A DNA stretch of 64,000 bases from contig CAKNFP010000001.1 in NCBI GenBank assembly GCA_930633525.1, forward strand, positions 1,900,001-1,964,000, written 5' to 3'. The notes under the pieces were generated by a model. That model was not told where the DNA came from and made no database searches. It saw only the letters and a program-made list of their open reading frames with translations. Shown one piece after another: positions 47,943-56,731 of this stretch; positions within the stretch are counted from its first letter, which is position 1, and the number at the start of each line of letters is the position of its first letter. Origin of the DNA: Hyphomicrobiales bacterium. Its GTDB lineage: Bacteria; Pseudomonadota; Alphaproteobacteria; Rhizobiales; Beijerinckiaceae. The position numbers and the translations under genes are program-made.

Positions 47943-49382
47943 ATGGCACCGCTCTTCCCAGCCTTCAGTGTGGTCCTGCCGGAATTCATTCTGGCGGCGG
48001 GCGCGCTCGCGCTCGTCCTGATCGGCGCCATCCGCGGCGAGCGCTCCAATGGGCTCGTTTCGGCCCTCGCGGTGGCCTTGATTGCCGCCGCGGGCATCGC
48101 GGTGGCCCTGCAGGGCGGCGAGCGCGTGGAGGCCTTCGGTGGTTCCTTCGTCGTCGATAATTTCGCGCGCTTCATGAAGATGCTGGCGCTGATTGGTTCG
48201 GCCGCGGCGCTGCTCCTGGCGCGTGATTTCTTCCAGCGCGTCAAGCTCGACCGTTTCGAGTACCCGATCCTCGTGGTCCTCGCGACGCTCGGCATGATGA
48301 TGATGATCTCGGCGAACGACCTCATCGCGCTCTATCTCGGCCTCGAGCTGCAGAGCCTTGCGATCTACGTCATCGCCGCCTTCGACCGGGACAACGCGCG
48401 CTCGTCGGAAGCGGGCCTCAAGTACTTCGTGCTTGGCGCACTCTCGTCGGGCATGCTGCTGTACGGCTCGTCGCTCGTCTATGGCTTCACGGGTACGGTT
48501 TCCTTCCCCGGCATCGCTGCGGCGGTCGCGGGTGGCCATGCCGGCACGGGTCTCATCTTCGGTCTCGTCTTCATCGCCGCCGGCCTTGCCTTCAAGGTCT
48601 CCGCGGTGCCGTTCCATATGTGGACACCCGACGTCTATGAGGGTGCGCCGTCGCCGGTCACGGCCTTCATGGCCAGCGCACCGAAGGCGGCCGCCATGGC
48701 GCTCATGGTGCGGGTGTTTATCGGTGCCTTCCCGGACATCATCGGCCAGTGGCGCCAGATCATCGTCTTCGTGGCGATCGCCTCGATGGTGCTTGGCGCC
48801 TTCGCCGCTATCGGCCAGCGCAATATCAAGCGGCTGATGGCCTATTCGTCGATCAGCCATATGGGCTACGCGCTGGTCGGCCTGGCCGCGGGCACCGCGA
48901 ACGGCGTCCAGGGCGTCCTCGTCTATCTCGCGCTTTATCTCGCCATGACGCTCGGCACCTTTGCCTGCATCATCGCCATGCGGCGCGAGAGCGGGCAGGT
49001 CGAGACCATCGATGACCTTGCCGGCCTGTCGAACAGCCAGCCGGTACTCGCCTTCCTGTTCGCCATGCTGCTCTTCTCGCTGGCCGGCATCCCGCCGCTC
49101 GCGGGCTTCTTCGCCAAGCTCTATGTGTTCGGCGCCGCTATCGAGGCCAAGCTCTATGGCCTTGCCGTCATCGGCGTGCTGGCGAGTGTGGTGGGCGCCT
49201 TCTACTACCTGCGCATCATCAAGCTGATGTATTTCGATGAGCCGAAGGCCGGCGCCTACCAGCCGATGGCGCCGGAAGTGCGCTTCGTGCTCGGGGTTTC
49301 GAGTGTCGTGGTCATCCTGTTCTGGCTCGCGCCGGCGTCGATCGTGGCCGCCGCTTCCGCTGCAGCGAAGTCGCTTTTCTGA
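47943..49382 (+). CDS. nuoN: NADH-quinone oxidoreductase subunit N
   Basis: 479 residues; antiporter-like subunit with [40 protein letters not shown] and [14 protein letters not shown]. Completes the nuo operon. birA starts 2 bp after its stop. Confidence 0.98.
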   Translation: MAPLFPAFSVVLPEFILAAGALALVLIGAIRGERSNGLVSALAVALIAAAGIAVALQGGERVEAFGGSFVVDNFARFMKMLALIGSAAALLLARDFFQRVKLDRFEYPILVVLATLGMMMMISANDLIALYLGLELQSLAIYVIAAFDRDNARSSEAGLKYFVLGALSSGMLLYGSSLVYGFTGTVSFPGIAAAVAGGHAGTGLIFGLVFIAAGLAFKVSAVPFHMWTPDVYEGAPSPVTAFMASAPKAAAMALMVRVFIGAFPDIIGQWRQIIVFVAIASMVLGAFAAIGQRNIKRLMAYSSISHMGYALVGLAAGTANGVQGVLVYLALYLAMTLGTFACIIAMRRESGQVETIDDLAGLSNSQPVLAFLFAMLLFSLAGIPPLAGFFAKLYVFGAAIEAKLYGLAVIGVLASVVGAFYYLRIIKLMYFDEPKAGAYQPMAPEVRFVLGVSSVVVILFWLAPASIVAAASAAAKSLF

Positions 49383-49384
49383 GG

Positions 49385-50188
49385 ATGGCGTTCAGCCTCG
49401 GGCAGGCGGCCCGCGATTCGGGCTTCGGAGTGGCCGCGTTCGAGAGCCTCGGCTCGACCAACGCCGAGGCGATGGCGATGGGCAAGGCCGGGCTGACGCA
49501 ACCCACCTGGGTCGTCGCCCGGCATCAGACTGCGGGGCGCGGCCGGCGCGGCAATGTCTGGGCGAATGTTTCCGGCAACCTGGCTGCCTCGCTCGTCATG
49601 GTCACCGCGGTGACGCCGGCAGTGGCGGCGACGCTCGGCTTCGTCGCCGGGATCGCGCTGACGGATGCAGTCGCCCGTATCGCGCCCTATTTCGACAGCG
49701 GTTCAGCAGGCGAGCGGCGCCTGCTCCTGAAATGGCCCAACGACGTGCTCGGCGATGGCGCCAAGCTGGTGGGCATCCTTCTTGAAAGCGAGCAGCTCGC
49801 CGACGGGCGCCGGGTCGTGGTCATCGGCATCGGCGTCAATGTCGCGATAGTCCCCGATGGCCTGCCCTATAAGGCGGCGTCCCTATCATCGCTGGGAGCG
49901 GCGGTGACGGCTGAAGACGTGTTTACCGCGCTGACGGACAGTTGGGTCGATGCTGTGGCGCTGTGGGACGAGGGCAGGGGCATTGGGGCCATCCGCGGCC
50001 GCTGGCTGAAGCGCGCGGCAGGCCTTGGGGCCGAGGTAGCGGTGCATATCGGGCGAGAAATCGTGCGCGGCACCTTTGAAACCATCGACGACTCAGGCCA
50101 ACTCGTCATACGAAAGGCAGAGGGGGGCACGGTGGCGGTAGCTGCCGGTGATGTCTATTTCGGTGTCGCGGCCACAGCCAAAGTGTAA
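49385..50188 (+). CDS. birA: Biotin--[acetyl-CoA-carboxylase] ligase
   Basis: 267 residues. Biotin-binding loop QTAGRGRRGNVW (GRGRRG at 51-56), catalytic KWPNDVLGDGAKLVGIL (K116), and GIGVNV. There is no N-terminal helix-turn-helix, so it is a ligase without the repressor role of E. coli BirA. It attaches biotin to carboxylase carrier proteins. Its position directly behind nuoN is a common alphaproteobacterial arrangement. Confidence 0.96.
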   Translation: MAFSLGQAARDSGFGVAAFESLGSTNAEAMAMGKAGLTQPTWVVARHQTAGRGRRGNVWANVSGNLAASLVMVTAVTPAVAATLGFVAGIALTDAVARIAPYFDSGSAGERRLLLKWPNDVLGDGAKLVGILLESEQLADGRRVVVIGIGVNVAIVPDGLPYKAASLSSLGAAVTAEDVFTALTDSWVDAVALWDEGRGIGAIRGRWLKRAAGLGAEVAVHIGREIVRGTFETIDDSGQLVIRKAEGGTVAVAAGDVYFGVAATAKV

Positions 50189-50380
50189 TAGGAACAAAGC
50201 GCTGCTTTCGGTCTCAGCATCTCGATCAGCCTCAGGATCTCAAGGCTCGTCCGAAGGGTGGGCTGGCCTGCGCTTCGCTCATCCTACGCGGCATCGTGCC
50301 GGCTGCGCGCATCGTCTGACGAGCAATTGGCTTCAGACAATTCAGTATCGGGTATCTGCCGCCGTGCGGTGGAGCCCTGG

Positions 50381-50405
50381 AACCTGCGTTGATCATACGC
50401 AGGTT
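50381..50405. promoter_or_regulatory. Hairpin in the RNase J leader (or birA terminator)
   Basis: AACCTGCGT-TGATCAT-ACGCAGGTT is a perfect 9-bp stem with a 7-nt loop, extendable by two weaker pairs. It ends 31 bp before the RNase J start codon. It may terminate the nuo-birA transcript or fold in the RNase J 5' leader; no clear T tract follows, which favours the leader idea slightly. Confidence 0.5.
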
Positions 50406-50436
50406 TCTAGTCGTCTTTAGGGAAGGATAGGAGGGT

Positions 50437-52104
50437 ATGGCGCCCCGCAACGACAGCTTGGTCTTCGCAGCCCTCGGCGGGCTCGGTGAGATCGGTATGA
50501 ACTTGAGCCTCTACGGTTTCGGTCCCGAGAATCGTCGCCAGTGGCTGATGGTCGATTGCGGAGTGAGCTTCGCGGGCGAGGATGTGCCCGGCGTCGATCT
50601 CGTGCTGCCCGATATCCGTTTCATCGAGGAAGAGCGCAAGAACCTCGTCGGCATCGTCATCACGCATGCCCATGAGGATCATATCGGTGCCATCGCGGAT
50701 CTGTGGCCACGGCTCCGCGTCCCGGTCTATGCAACCCCATTCGCGGCCGGCCTCCTGGAAGCGCGCCGCCTGTCCGAGCCTGGCGCGCCGAAGGTGGAGA
50801 TCCATGTCGTGCCGCAAGGCGGCCGGGTGTCTCTGCCGCCTTTCGATTGTGAATTCATCCCCGTCGCGCATTCAATCCCTGAGGCCTGCGCGCTCGCCAT
50901 CCGCACGCCGCTCGGCCTTGTTGTCCATTCCGGCGATTGGAAGATCGATCCGACACCACCGCTCGGCCTGCCGACCGACGAGGCCCGCCTGCGGGAATTG
51001 GGTGAGGAAGGCGTTCTCGCGCTCATTTGCGATTCCACGAATGTGCTTCGCGAGGGCACCAGCCCAAGCGAGGCTGACGTCGCCGCGACCCTTGCCGAGA
51101 TCATCAAGGCCTCGCCGGCGCGCGTTGCGGTCACCACCTTCGCCTCGAATGTCGCGCGCCTTCACGCCGTGGCCCGGGCAGCGGCGCTTGCCGAGCGGGA
51201 AGTCGTCGTGTTCGGCAGGGCGATGGAGCGCGCGCTCGATGTGGCGGGAGATTGCGGCTATCTCGAAGGCCTGCCTCCGTTCCGGTCGCCTGATGTCTAT
51301 GGCTATCTGCCGCGTGACAAGGTGGTCGCCCTTCTGACTGGCAGCCAGGGCGAGCCCCGCGCCGCGCTCGCGCGGGTGGCGACGGACAGCCACCCTGACA
51401 TGACGCTCGCTACCGGCGACCGCGTGATCTTCTCGTCGCGGACCATTCCCGGCAACGAGCGTTCGGTCAACCGCATCATCAACGGTCTCGCCCAGCGCGG
51501 CATCGAGATCATCACAGACCGCAATCATCTCGTCCATGTCTCCGGGCACCCGCGACGCGGGGAGTTGGAGGCGCTCTATGGATGGCTGAAGCCTGGGATC
51601 GCCATTCCGGCCCACGGCGAGGCCCTGCATCTGACAGAGCACAGGGATTTCGCCCGCGCCATGGGCGTGCGCGAGGTGCTGCGGCCGATGAATGGCGACG
51701 TGGTGCAACTGGCGCCGGGCAAGCCTTCCGTGGTCGACAAGCTGCCGGTGGGGCGGGTCTACAAGGATGGCACCGTGCTCGTCGACAGCGGCGAGCCCGT
51801 GGTGCCGGAGCGCCGCCGTCTGTCCTTCAGTGGCGTGGTCACCGTATCCTTGGCGTTGGATGCTAAGGGCGAGATCGCAGCGGACCCGCAGGTCTCCTTC
51901 AGCGGATTGCCGGCAGCCTTTGGTGCCGACACCACGGTCGAACTCATCGCTGACGCGATTGCCGACGTGCTCGACGGTCTGCCGCGTGCCAAGCGTCGCG
52001 ACCCGGATAGCGTTGCAAAGGCCATTGAGCGCGCCATCCGTTCCGAAATACAGCATGCCTGGGGCAAGAAGCCCACCTGCCACGTGCATATTCTTGCCGT
52101 ATAG
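50437..52104 (+). CDS. rnj: Ribonuclease J
   Basis: 555 residues. Metallo-beta-lactamase motif THAHEDHIGA (H77, H79, D81, H82), then HSIPEACALAI, HSGDWKID and the beta-CASP part with SGHPRRGELEALYGWLKPGI and the final HGEALHLTEHRDFA. RNase J cleaves RNA endonucleolytically and degrades it 5' to 3'; in alphaproteobacteria it works beside RNase E, notably in rRNA maturation. GGAGG eight bases or so upstream gives a strong start. Confidence 0.96.
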   Translation: MAPRNDSLVFAALGGLGEIGMNLSLYGFGPENRRQWLMVDCGVSFAGEDVPGVDLVLPDIRFIEEERKNLVGIVITHAHEDHIGAIADLWPRLRVPVYATPFAAGLLEARRLSEPGAPKVEIHVVPQGGRVSLPPFDCEFIPVAHSIPEACALAIRTPLGLVVHSGDWKIDPTPPLGLPTDEARLRELGEEGVLALICDSTNVLREGTSPSEADVAATLAEIIKASPARVAVTTFASNVARLHAVARAAALAEREVVVFGRAMERALDVAGDCGYLEGLPPFRSPDVYGYLPRDKVVALLTGSQGEPRAALARVATDSHPDMTLATGDRVIFSSRTIPGNERSVNRIINGLAQRGIEIITDRNHLVHVSGHPRRGELEALYGWLKPGIAIPAHGEALHLTEHRDFARAMGVREVLRPMNGDVVQLAPGKPSVVDKLPVGRVYKDGTVLVDSGEPVVPERRRLSFSGVVTVSLALDAKGEIAADPQVSFSGLPAAFGADTTVELIADAIADVLDGLPRAKRRDPDSVAKAIERAIRSEIQHAWGKKPTCHVHILAV

Positions 52105-52114
52105 AGAAGAACGA

Positions 52115-52137
52115 GGGCAGGGATCATGTTCCTGCCC
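52115..52137 (+). terminator. Candidate terminator after RNase J
   Basis: GGGCAGG and CCTGCCC are separated by nine bases, 10 bp after the stop, and are followed by a short T-containing run (ATATTCTTT). Moderate stem; possible partial readthrough into the DUF1467-type gene. Confidence 0.5.
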
Positions 52138-52221
52138 ATATTCTTTGGCGGTCGCAGGCACCAGCTCGCTGCGCTCACCGCCGGCCGGTCCAACGGGTGA
52201 TCAAGGAGGAGCCGCACCAGC

Positions 52222-52485
52222 ATGTTGGAAGACTATATGCCGATGTCGACGATCACCGGATCGCTGGCGCTGTTCTTCATCATCTGGTGGACCACGCTCT
52301 TCGCCATCCTGCCATTCTGGGTCCGCAGTCAGTCTGAAGACGTGGCGGAGAGCGACATTCCGGTCGGAACCGAGCCCGGCGCGCCGCAGCATCCCCGGCT
52401 TCTGCGCAAGGTTCTCGTCAATACGGCGGTATCGATTGTGCTTTTCATCGTCGTGAGCATCATCGTGAACAACGTCGATCTGTAA
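52222..52485 (+). CDS. DUF1467-type small membrane protein
   Basis: 87 residues; two membrane helices (about 14-34 and 64-84) with WWTTLFAILPFWVRSQ in the first and a short polar linker. This pattern, PFxVR(S/T)Q after a WW-containing helix, is typical of DUF1467 proteins of alphaproteobacteria, often near RNase J genes. An ATG at 52243 is an alternative start. The function of the family is unknown. GGAGGAG precedes the start by about 10 bases. Confidence 0.85.
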   Translation: MLEDYMPMSTITGSLALFFIIWWTTLFAILPFWVRSQSEDVAESDIPVGTEPGAPQHPRLLRKVLVNTAVSIVLFIVVSIIVNNVDL

Positions 52486-52502
52486 CGGCGATGCTTATGC
52501 AA

Positions 52503-52527
52503 ATGGCCCCGTCGCTGACAGGGCCAT
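52503..52527 (+). terminator. Candidate terminator after the DUF1467-type gene
   Basis: ATGGCCC and GGGCCAT flank 11 bases, 17 bp after the stop. A second inverted repeat, TGAGGCGC (52534) and GCGCCTCA (52552), follows closely. Neither has a long T tract. Confidence 0.45.
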
Positions 52528-52625
52528 CACATGTGAGGCGCGCTTGGATTGGCGCCTCATATTGGAGGAAATGATTGTTAATCAGCAGGTTACGCTGATT
52601 GTCTCAGATCGATTGTCTCGCTGCT

Positions 52626-52841
52626 TCATGCCGGCTGGAGGGCGCATTGATCGGGCGCTAGCCCGAAGCGATCCGCCAGATGCCAGCGCAGCTCGCGGGG
52701 CGAGCGGTAGCGATAGCTTCGATCGATGAGATGGCTGAGATCCTGTCGACGCCCGGCCAGATCGGACCAGAGCTTGTCGACGGTAAAGCTGTCGCCGACG
52801 CGACGGCTCGCAACGCGCCGCGGCGCGAATATGAAGTTCAT
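52626..52841 (-). CDS. Small hypothetical basic protein (71 residues)
   Basis: 71 residues from the ATG at 52841 with AAAGGA eight bases upstream; the longer open frame to 52958 lacks a site. Rich in Arg, no signal peptide; centre reads VDKLWSDLAGRRQDLSHLID, then RSPRELRWHLADRFGL. I do not recognise the family. It is the next minus-strand gene after cspA, separated by a hairpin. Confidence 0.6.
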   Translation of the reverse strand: MNFIFAPRRVASRRVGDSFTVDKLWSDLAGRRQDLSHLIDRSYRYRSPRELRWHLADRFGLAPDQCALQPA

Positions 52842-53002
52842 TATGTTATCCTTTGTTATTGGGTCTTGCCGACCGGTCGTCGAAAATGAGCAAACCGGCG
52901 AACCGGTGGGGCTGCTCGCAGCCTTGCTCGATAATCTGAACCTGGGACGAATTCCCACCCTTCCGGTGTTGTCACCTGGATGGAAATATCTGTCAGGCTG
53001 GA

Positions 53003-53021
53003 CGGCCCGAAGTCCGGGCCG
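53003..53021 (-). terminator. Candidate cspA terminator
   Basis: CGGCCCG-AAGTC-CGGGCCG, a 7-bp GC-only stem, 20 bp after the cspA stop on the minus strand. The T-rich tail is weak. Confidence 0.5.
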
Positions 53022-53041
53022 CCCGAGATCCGTAAGTGGGC

Positions 53042-53251
53042 TCAGGAGGCCTGAAGGTTGACAGCGGCTTCCTTGCCGGTGCGCCGGTCAGCCTCGACGT
53101 CGTAGGAGACCTTCTGGCCTTCCGCGAGTCCGACCAGTCCGGAGCGCTGCACAGCGGAGATATGGACGAAAACGTCCTTGCCACCGTTGTCAGGCTGGAT
53201 GAAGCCATAGCCCTTCTGATCGTTGAACCACTTTACAGTACCTGTCGCCAT
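53042..53251 (-). CDS. cspA: Cold-shock protein (CspA family)
   Basis: 69 residues from the ATG at 53251 with AAAGGA seven bases upstream; the longer open frame upstream is leader. The five-stranded OB fold has RNP1 KGYGFI (13-18) and RNP2 VFVHIS (27-32), with GTVKWFNDQ at the start. Binds single-stranded RNA/DNA and melts RNA structure. The upstream region to the next gene is over 500 bp and may include a long 5' untranslated leader as in other csp genes, though its own cold regulation is not shown by sequence. Confidence 0.96.
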   Translation of the reverse strand: MATGTVKWFNDQKGYGFIQPDNGGKDVFVHISAVQRSGLVGLAEGQKVSYDVEADRRTGKEAAVNLQAS

Positions 53252-53759
53252 AGAAAGTCCTTTCGGCCATATGTAAACGCCGGCAGCCACATCCGCTGAC
53301 CGTCGAACTCTGTCGATTTGGAGAGGTAGTCTGAAGGAGCACGCCGCTCGGCGAAAGCGAATAAGTGCATCCGTCCGGCCCATCGTCCGGTCAACATCGT
53401 GCACCATATGTAAGCGGAAATGCGTCTTTTGGCAAGATGGCTGGCGAGGCTCGATCGTACATCTGAATAAAATATAATTATATCACATACTTATTTTGGA
53501 GTTTGGCAGCGCCGCTGCACGGTGAACCGATCGTTGCGCACCGCTCGGGCCACCGTTCGGCTCGTCACCGCATTCTCCTGCGGGCGGATCCAAAAATTGA
53601 GGAATGCAGGAGAGAAACGCAGGAATCGCCGCATGATGGCATCGGGTGGTTGCGGGCGTGCTGCGGCCCTCTATGTACCGGCTTGCCATGGGGTTGGGTG
53701 GCGGCTGGAGATGTGTTGGTACTGGATTGCCGTTTACGGACATGCTCTAGTTGCGACCC
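53252..53759. other. Gene-free stretch between divergent cspA and SRAP genes
   Basis: About 500 bp. It should hold the cspA promoter and leader on one strand and the SRAP promoter on the other. A strikingly A+T-rich patch (AAAATATAATTATATCACAT, 53468-53487) stands out in the GC-rich surroundings and is a good promoter candidate. Open frames here are not credible (no homology-like text, poor starts). I see no SOS box that I would trust. Confidence 0.5.
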
Positions 53760-54509
53760 ATGTGCGGTCGCGTCATTCAGGCCAGCGAGCCGGAACTCCT
53801 TGCCCTTGGCATTTTGAACGCGGTTGACGACGCTTTGTCGTCCCGCGTGAAGCCGCGCTATAACGGTGCGCCGGGCCAGCCGTTATGGGTCCTGCGGGAG
53901 CATCCGCAAACAGGCGAGCGCAGGCTTGATATGCTGCGTTGGGGGCTGATCCCGTCGTGGTTGCAGGATCCCGCGGGCGGTCGCCGCCCGATCAACGCGA
54001 AAGCGGAGACGGTTCATAGCCTGTCGAGCTTTCGGGGCGCTTTCGCGCGGAGGCGCTGTCTCGTGCCGGTGGACGGCTTTTTCGAATGGCAGGCTTTTCC
54101 TGGAAAGCGTACGAAGCAGCCGCATGCGATCGCCATGCGCGATTCAAGGCCCTTTGCCCTCGCGGGGATCTGGGAAAACTGGCGGCACCCGGCAAACGGC
54201 TGGGTCCGGACCTTCTGCGTCCTGACAACGGAAGCCAATGCCTGCGTCAACGGAATCCATCATCGCATGCCGGTGATCATCGGCCCTGAGGGGTACGATC
54301 GGTGGCTGTCCGTCCGGGAAACGGATCCGCGCGACATGCTGCGTCCTTATCCGTCCGAGGCGATGACGCACTGGCCCGTATCCCAACGCGTCAATACGCC
54401 AGCCAACGATGATGCGGAACTGATGCGCCCTGTCGGAGGTCAGCCAGCCGCCGAGACAGAGCCGGATGAGACGGATCTTCTCTCACCTCTCGCCTCGCGA
54501 GCCGGTTGA
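53760..54509 (+). CDS. SOS response-associated peptidase (SRAP, YedK/HMCES family)
   Basis: 249 residues from the ATG at 53760, chosen because SRAP proteins need Cys at position 2 after Met removal (MCGRVIQ). Other active-site parts: N35 in RYNGAPGQ, NAKAETV (N79), the catalytic glutamate E109 in VPVDGFFEWQ, and HHRMPVII (H168). The family forms a thiazolidine crosslink between Cys2 and abasic sites in single-stranded DNA, protecting replication. RYNGAP has Gly in place of the more usual Ile/Ala. Confidence 0.94.
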   Translation: MCGRVIQASEPELLALGILNAVDDALSSRVKPRYNGAPGQPLWVLREHPQTGERRLDMLRWGLIPSWLQDPAGGRRPINAKAETVHSLSSFRGAFARRRCLVPVDGFFEWQAFPGKRTKQPHAIAMRDSRPFALAGIWENWRHPANGWVRTFCVLTTEANACVNGIHHRMPVIIGPEGYDRWLSVRETDPRDMLRPYPSEAMTHWPVSQRVNTPANDDAELMRPVGGQPAAETEPDETDLLSPLASRAG

Positions 54510-54601
54510 CGTCAGGATATCCTGCGAGATGTGAAGTTCAAACGATGAGGCCCAGCTTCATCTTGGCTGCCCCTTATCGATATTGCCGTGAGAGCTGACG
54601 C

Positions 54602-55249
54602 GTGGATCATTTTTTCGCCTCGTTTGAACCATTTTTGCGCGCGCATGGCACGCCGGTCGTCGGCCTCGTCCTGTTTTTTGAATCCCTCGGCCTACCTCTG
54701 CCGGGGGAATCCCTTTTGGTCGCCGGCGGTGTTCTTGCTGCACGCGGGGATCTGTCGCCCACCTGGCTGCTTGTCTACGCATGGGTCGGATCGGTTCTTG
54801 GCGATAATGCGGGCTATCTCATCGGTCGTCTTGTCGGACGTCGGGTCCTGCTGCGTTACGGGGCGCGCGTAGGCCTCACGGAGGAACGGTTCTCGCGCAT
54901 CGAGGAGGTGTTCGCCCAATATGGGCCGATCGCGGTTATGTTCGCGAGATTTGTGAATATTCTCAGGCAGTTGAACGGCGTTGTCGCGGGCGTGGCGGGA
55001 ATGCCATGGGGGCGCTTCCTGCTCTTCAACGTCATCGGCGCGGGCTTATGGGTTCTCGCATGGGGTGGTGGCGCTCTCCTGTTCGGGCGCCACCTGAGCC
55101 ATGTCGGCGCGATCCTCCATATGATCGGCCCCTGGGGCGCAAGCGCGCTTGCGCTCGTGATCATCGCCTTGGCTGCCGGCATCCTCTGGCTGATAAAGCG
55201 ACGCTCGATTGGCGGGATGCTGGCGTCCAAACGGTCGGCCCAGCAGTAG
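54602..55249 (+). CDS. DedA-family membrane protein
   Basis: 215 residues from a GTG at 54602. Typical DedA text: FFESLGLPLPGESLLVAGG, GDNAGYLIGRLVGRR, then ARFVNILRQLNGVVAGVAGM; about five membrane segments. DedA/DUF7xx (VTT) proteins act as lipid carriers or scramblases, with undecaprenyl phosphate recycling as a known role for some. It is transcribed alone. Confidence 0.93.
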   Translation: MDHFFASFEPFLRAHGTPVVGLVLFFESLGLPLPGESLLVAGGVLAARGDLSPTWLLVYAWVGSVLGDNAGYLIGRLVGRRVLLRYGARVGLTEERFSRIEEVFAQYGPIAVMFARFVNILRQLNGVVAGVAGMPWGRFLLFNVIGAGLWVLAWGGGALLFGRHLSHVGAILHMIGPWGASALALVIIALAAGILWLIKRRSIGGMLASKRSAQQ

Positions 55250-55531
55250 AACTGATGTCGCCGAGCGGGAGGGTCAGCCTAATTTGGCTAGCGGGCAAAT
55301 ACAGATCATGTCATCCTTTCGCCGTATTTGGGCGTGCTCCTGATAGGTGCGTCTTGCGTAGATGCATCCGATTCCTCATCGAATGCTGAGGACGCCTCAA
55401 GGATTTGTTATCCGCCTGGCAAGGTAGGACTGTCGGATTGGCCGGTGTTTTTGGCTTTCCGGGCAAGATGGGTTGCGCCATCGCCCAGAGGTCTGTAAAT
55501 CCGCCATACCGCAACGACACAGGATGGGCCA

Positions 55532-56650
55532 ATGCCGGTCTTCGAGAAGACGCAACGAACGAGCAGCAGTGACGATGTCGCCGATGCGTATTCCGATGTT
55601 CCCGAGCGTTTTCTCCGGTTGAAGGTCCTGTCCCGACCTCTGGTCAAGGGGGCGGTGGCTTCGGCGACGGCCCTTATTCTCGCCAACTGTAGCGCACCAC
55701 AGCAGCAGGGCTCCAAGATCGATCCCAAATATGGCGTGTCCGCGAGCCCGCGTGTCGTGTCCAACGGCCCGATCCCGAAGGGCGGCGGTCGCGACCATGT
55801 CGGAAAGCCCTATACCATCGCCGGCAAGGTCTACCACCCACGTGAGGATAGCAGGTACTCGCGCGTTGGCCTTGCGTCCTGGTATGGCGATGCGTTTCAT
55901 GGCCGCCGGACAGCCAATGGCGAGGTCTTCGACAAGCTGTCGATCGCGGCCGCGCATCCCACCCTGCCGCTTCCGAGCTATGTGCGGGTGACCAATCTTA
56001 CCAACAACAAGTCGATGGTCGTGCGCGTGAACGATCGCGGACCGTTCCACGGCAATCGGCTTATAGACGTCTCGTCGCGGACAGCGGAGGCGCTGGGCTT
56101 CAAGCGCGCCGGTACAGCACGCGTGCAGGTCGACTATATCGGCCGTGCCGGTCTCAGCGGCAGTGACGATCGCAAATTGATCGCCACGCTTACCGATGAA
56201 GGACCGGCCCGCCTGCCGGGCGGCTCGACCGCACCCGTCATGGTCGCCCGCGCGGAGCCCCCGAAATCCCAGGCGCTTGCCTTCAATCCGCGGCAGGAGC
56301 CGCCGCAGGCTGCGCCGCGCATCGAACGCGTGGCTTATGCAGAGCCCGCGCCCGCGCCGGCCGTAACTGCGGTACAGTCCTTCGCGACGGCGCCTGTGGC
56401 GAGCCAGGGGCGTGTCGTGACCAACATCCCGCTTCCGCCCGAACGGCCATTTGATCTCGGCGGGGTAACCCGCCGCACATCTTCGGTTCCGCAGCGTCAG
56501 GCTGTGAACGAGGAGCACCGTCCGACCAAGGCTGCAGCGCTTTTCTATGCTGAAGCACAGCCGGTGCCGAATGCCTTTCGCGCAACCAGCGGACTTGGTG
56601 AAACAAACTCGCAAAGGTTTGTTTCCTTCAAATCAAGTTCAATCGACTAA
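55532..56650 (+). CDS. rlpA: RlpA-family septal ring lytic transglycosylase
   Basis: 372 residues. A hydrophobic stretch (40-52) ends in LANC, so it may be a lipoprotein with C53 as the lipidated residue, although Asn just before the Cys is atypical. The double-psi beta-barrel domain lies at about 112-204: GLASWYGDAFHGRRTANGEV (E121), AAHPTLPLPS (H132) and VNDRGPF (D168), matching the catalytic set of RlpA. The Pro/Ala-rich C-terminal third has no SPOR domain that I can recognise. Cleaves denuded glycan at the septum. Confidence 0.92.
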   Translation: MPVFEKTQRTSSSDDVADAYSDVPERFLRLKVLSRPLVKGAVASATALILANCSAPQQQGSKIDPKYGVSASPRVVSNGPIPKGGGRDHVGKPYTIAGKVYHPREDSRYSRVGLASWYGDAFHGRRTANGEVFDKLSIAAAHPTLPLPSYVRVTNLTNNKSMVVRVNDRGPFHGNRLIDVSSRTAEALGFKRAGTARVQVDYIGRAGLSGSDDRKLIATLTDEGPARLPGGSTAPVMVARAEPPKSQALAFNPRQEPPQAAPRIERVAYAEPAPAPAVTAVQSFATAPVASQGRVVTNIPLPPERPFDLGGVTRRTSSVPQRQAVNEEHRPTKAAALFYAEAQPVPNAFRATSGLGETNSQRFVSFKSSSID

Positions 56651-56675
56651 GCATCGCTCCCACTGTTGATTTCAG

Positions 56676-56706
56676 GAAACGCCCGGAGCAAGATTCCGGG
56701 CGTTTC
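56676..56706 (+). terminator. Terminator after rlpA
   Basis: GAAACGCCCGGA-GCAAGAT-TCCGGGCGTTTC, a perfect 12-bp stem with a 7-nt loop, 25 bp after the rlpA stop, followed by GTGTT. The strongest terminator-like element in the window. It separates rlpA from dacF. Confidence 0.8.
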
Positions 56707-56731
56707 GTGTTGATGGGGTGGGAGTGCGGCT

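Noticed and set aside
46350..48860. 836-codon open frame on the minus strand opposite nuoM and nuoN
   Set aside because: It mirrors well-supported complex I genes; long antisense frames of Arg/Asp/His-rich text are expected in GC-rich DNA.
53503..53817. Open frames on the plus strand between cspA and the SRAP gene
   Set aside because: Overlap the SRAP start in another frame, poor start context and no protein-like pattern.
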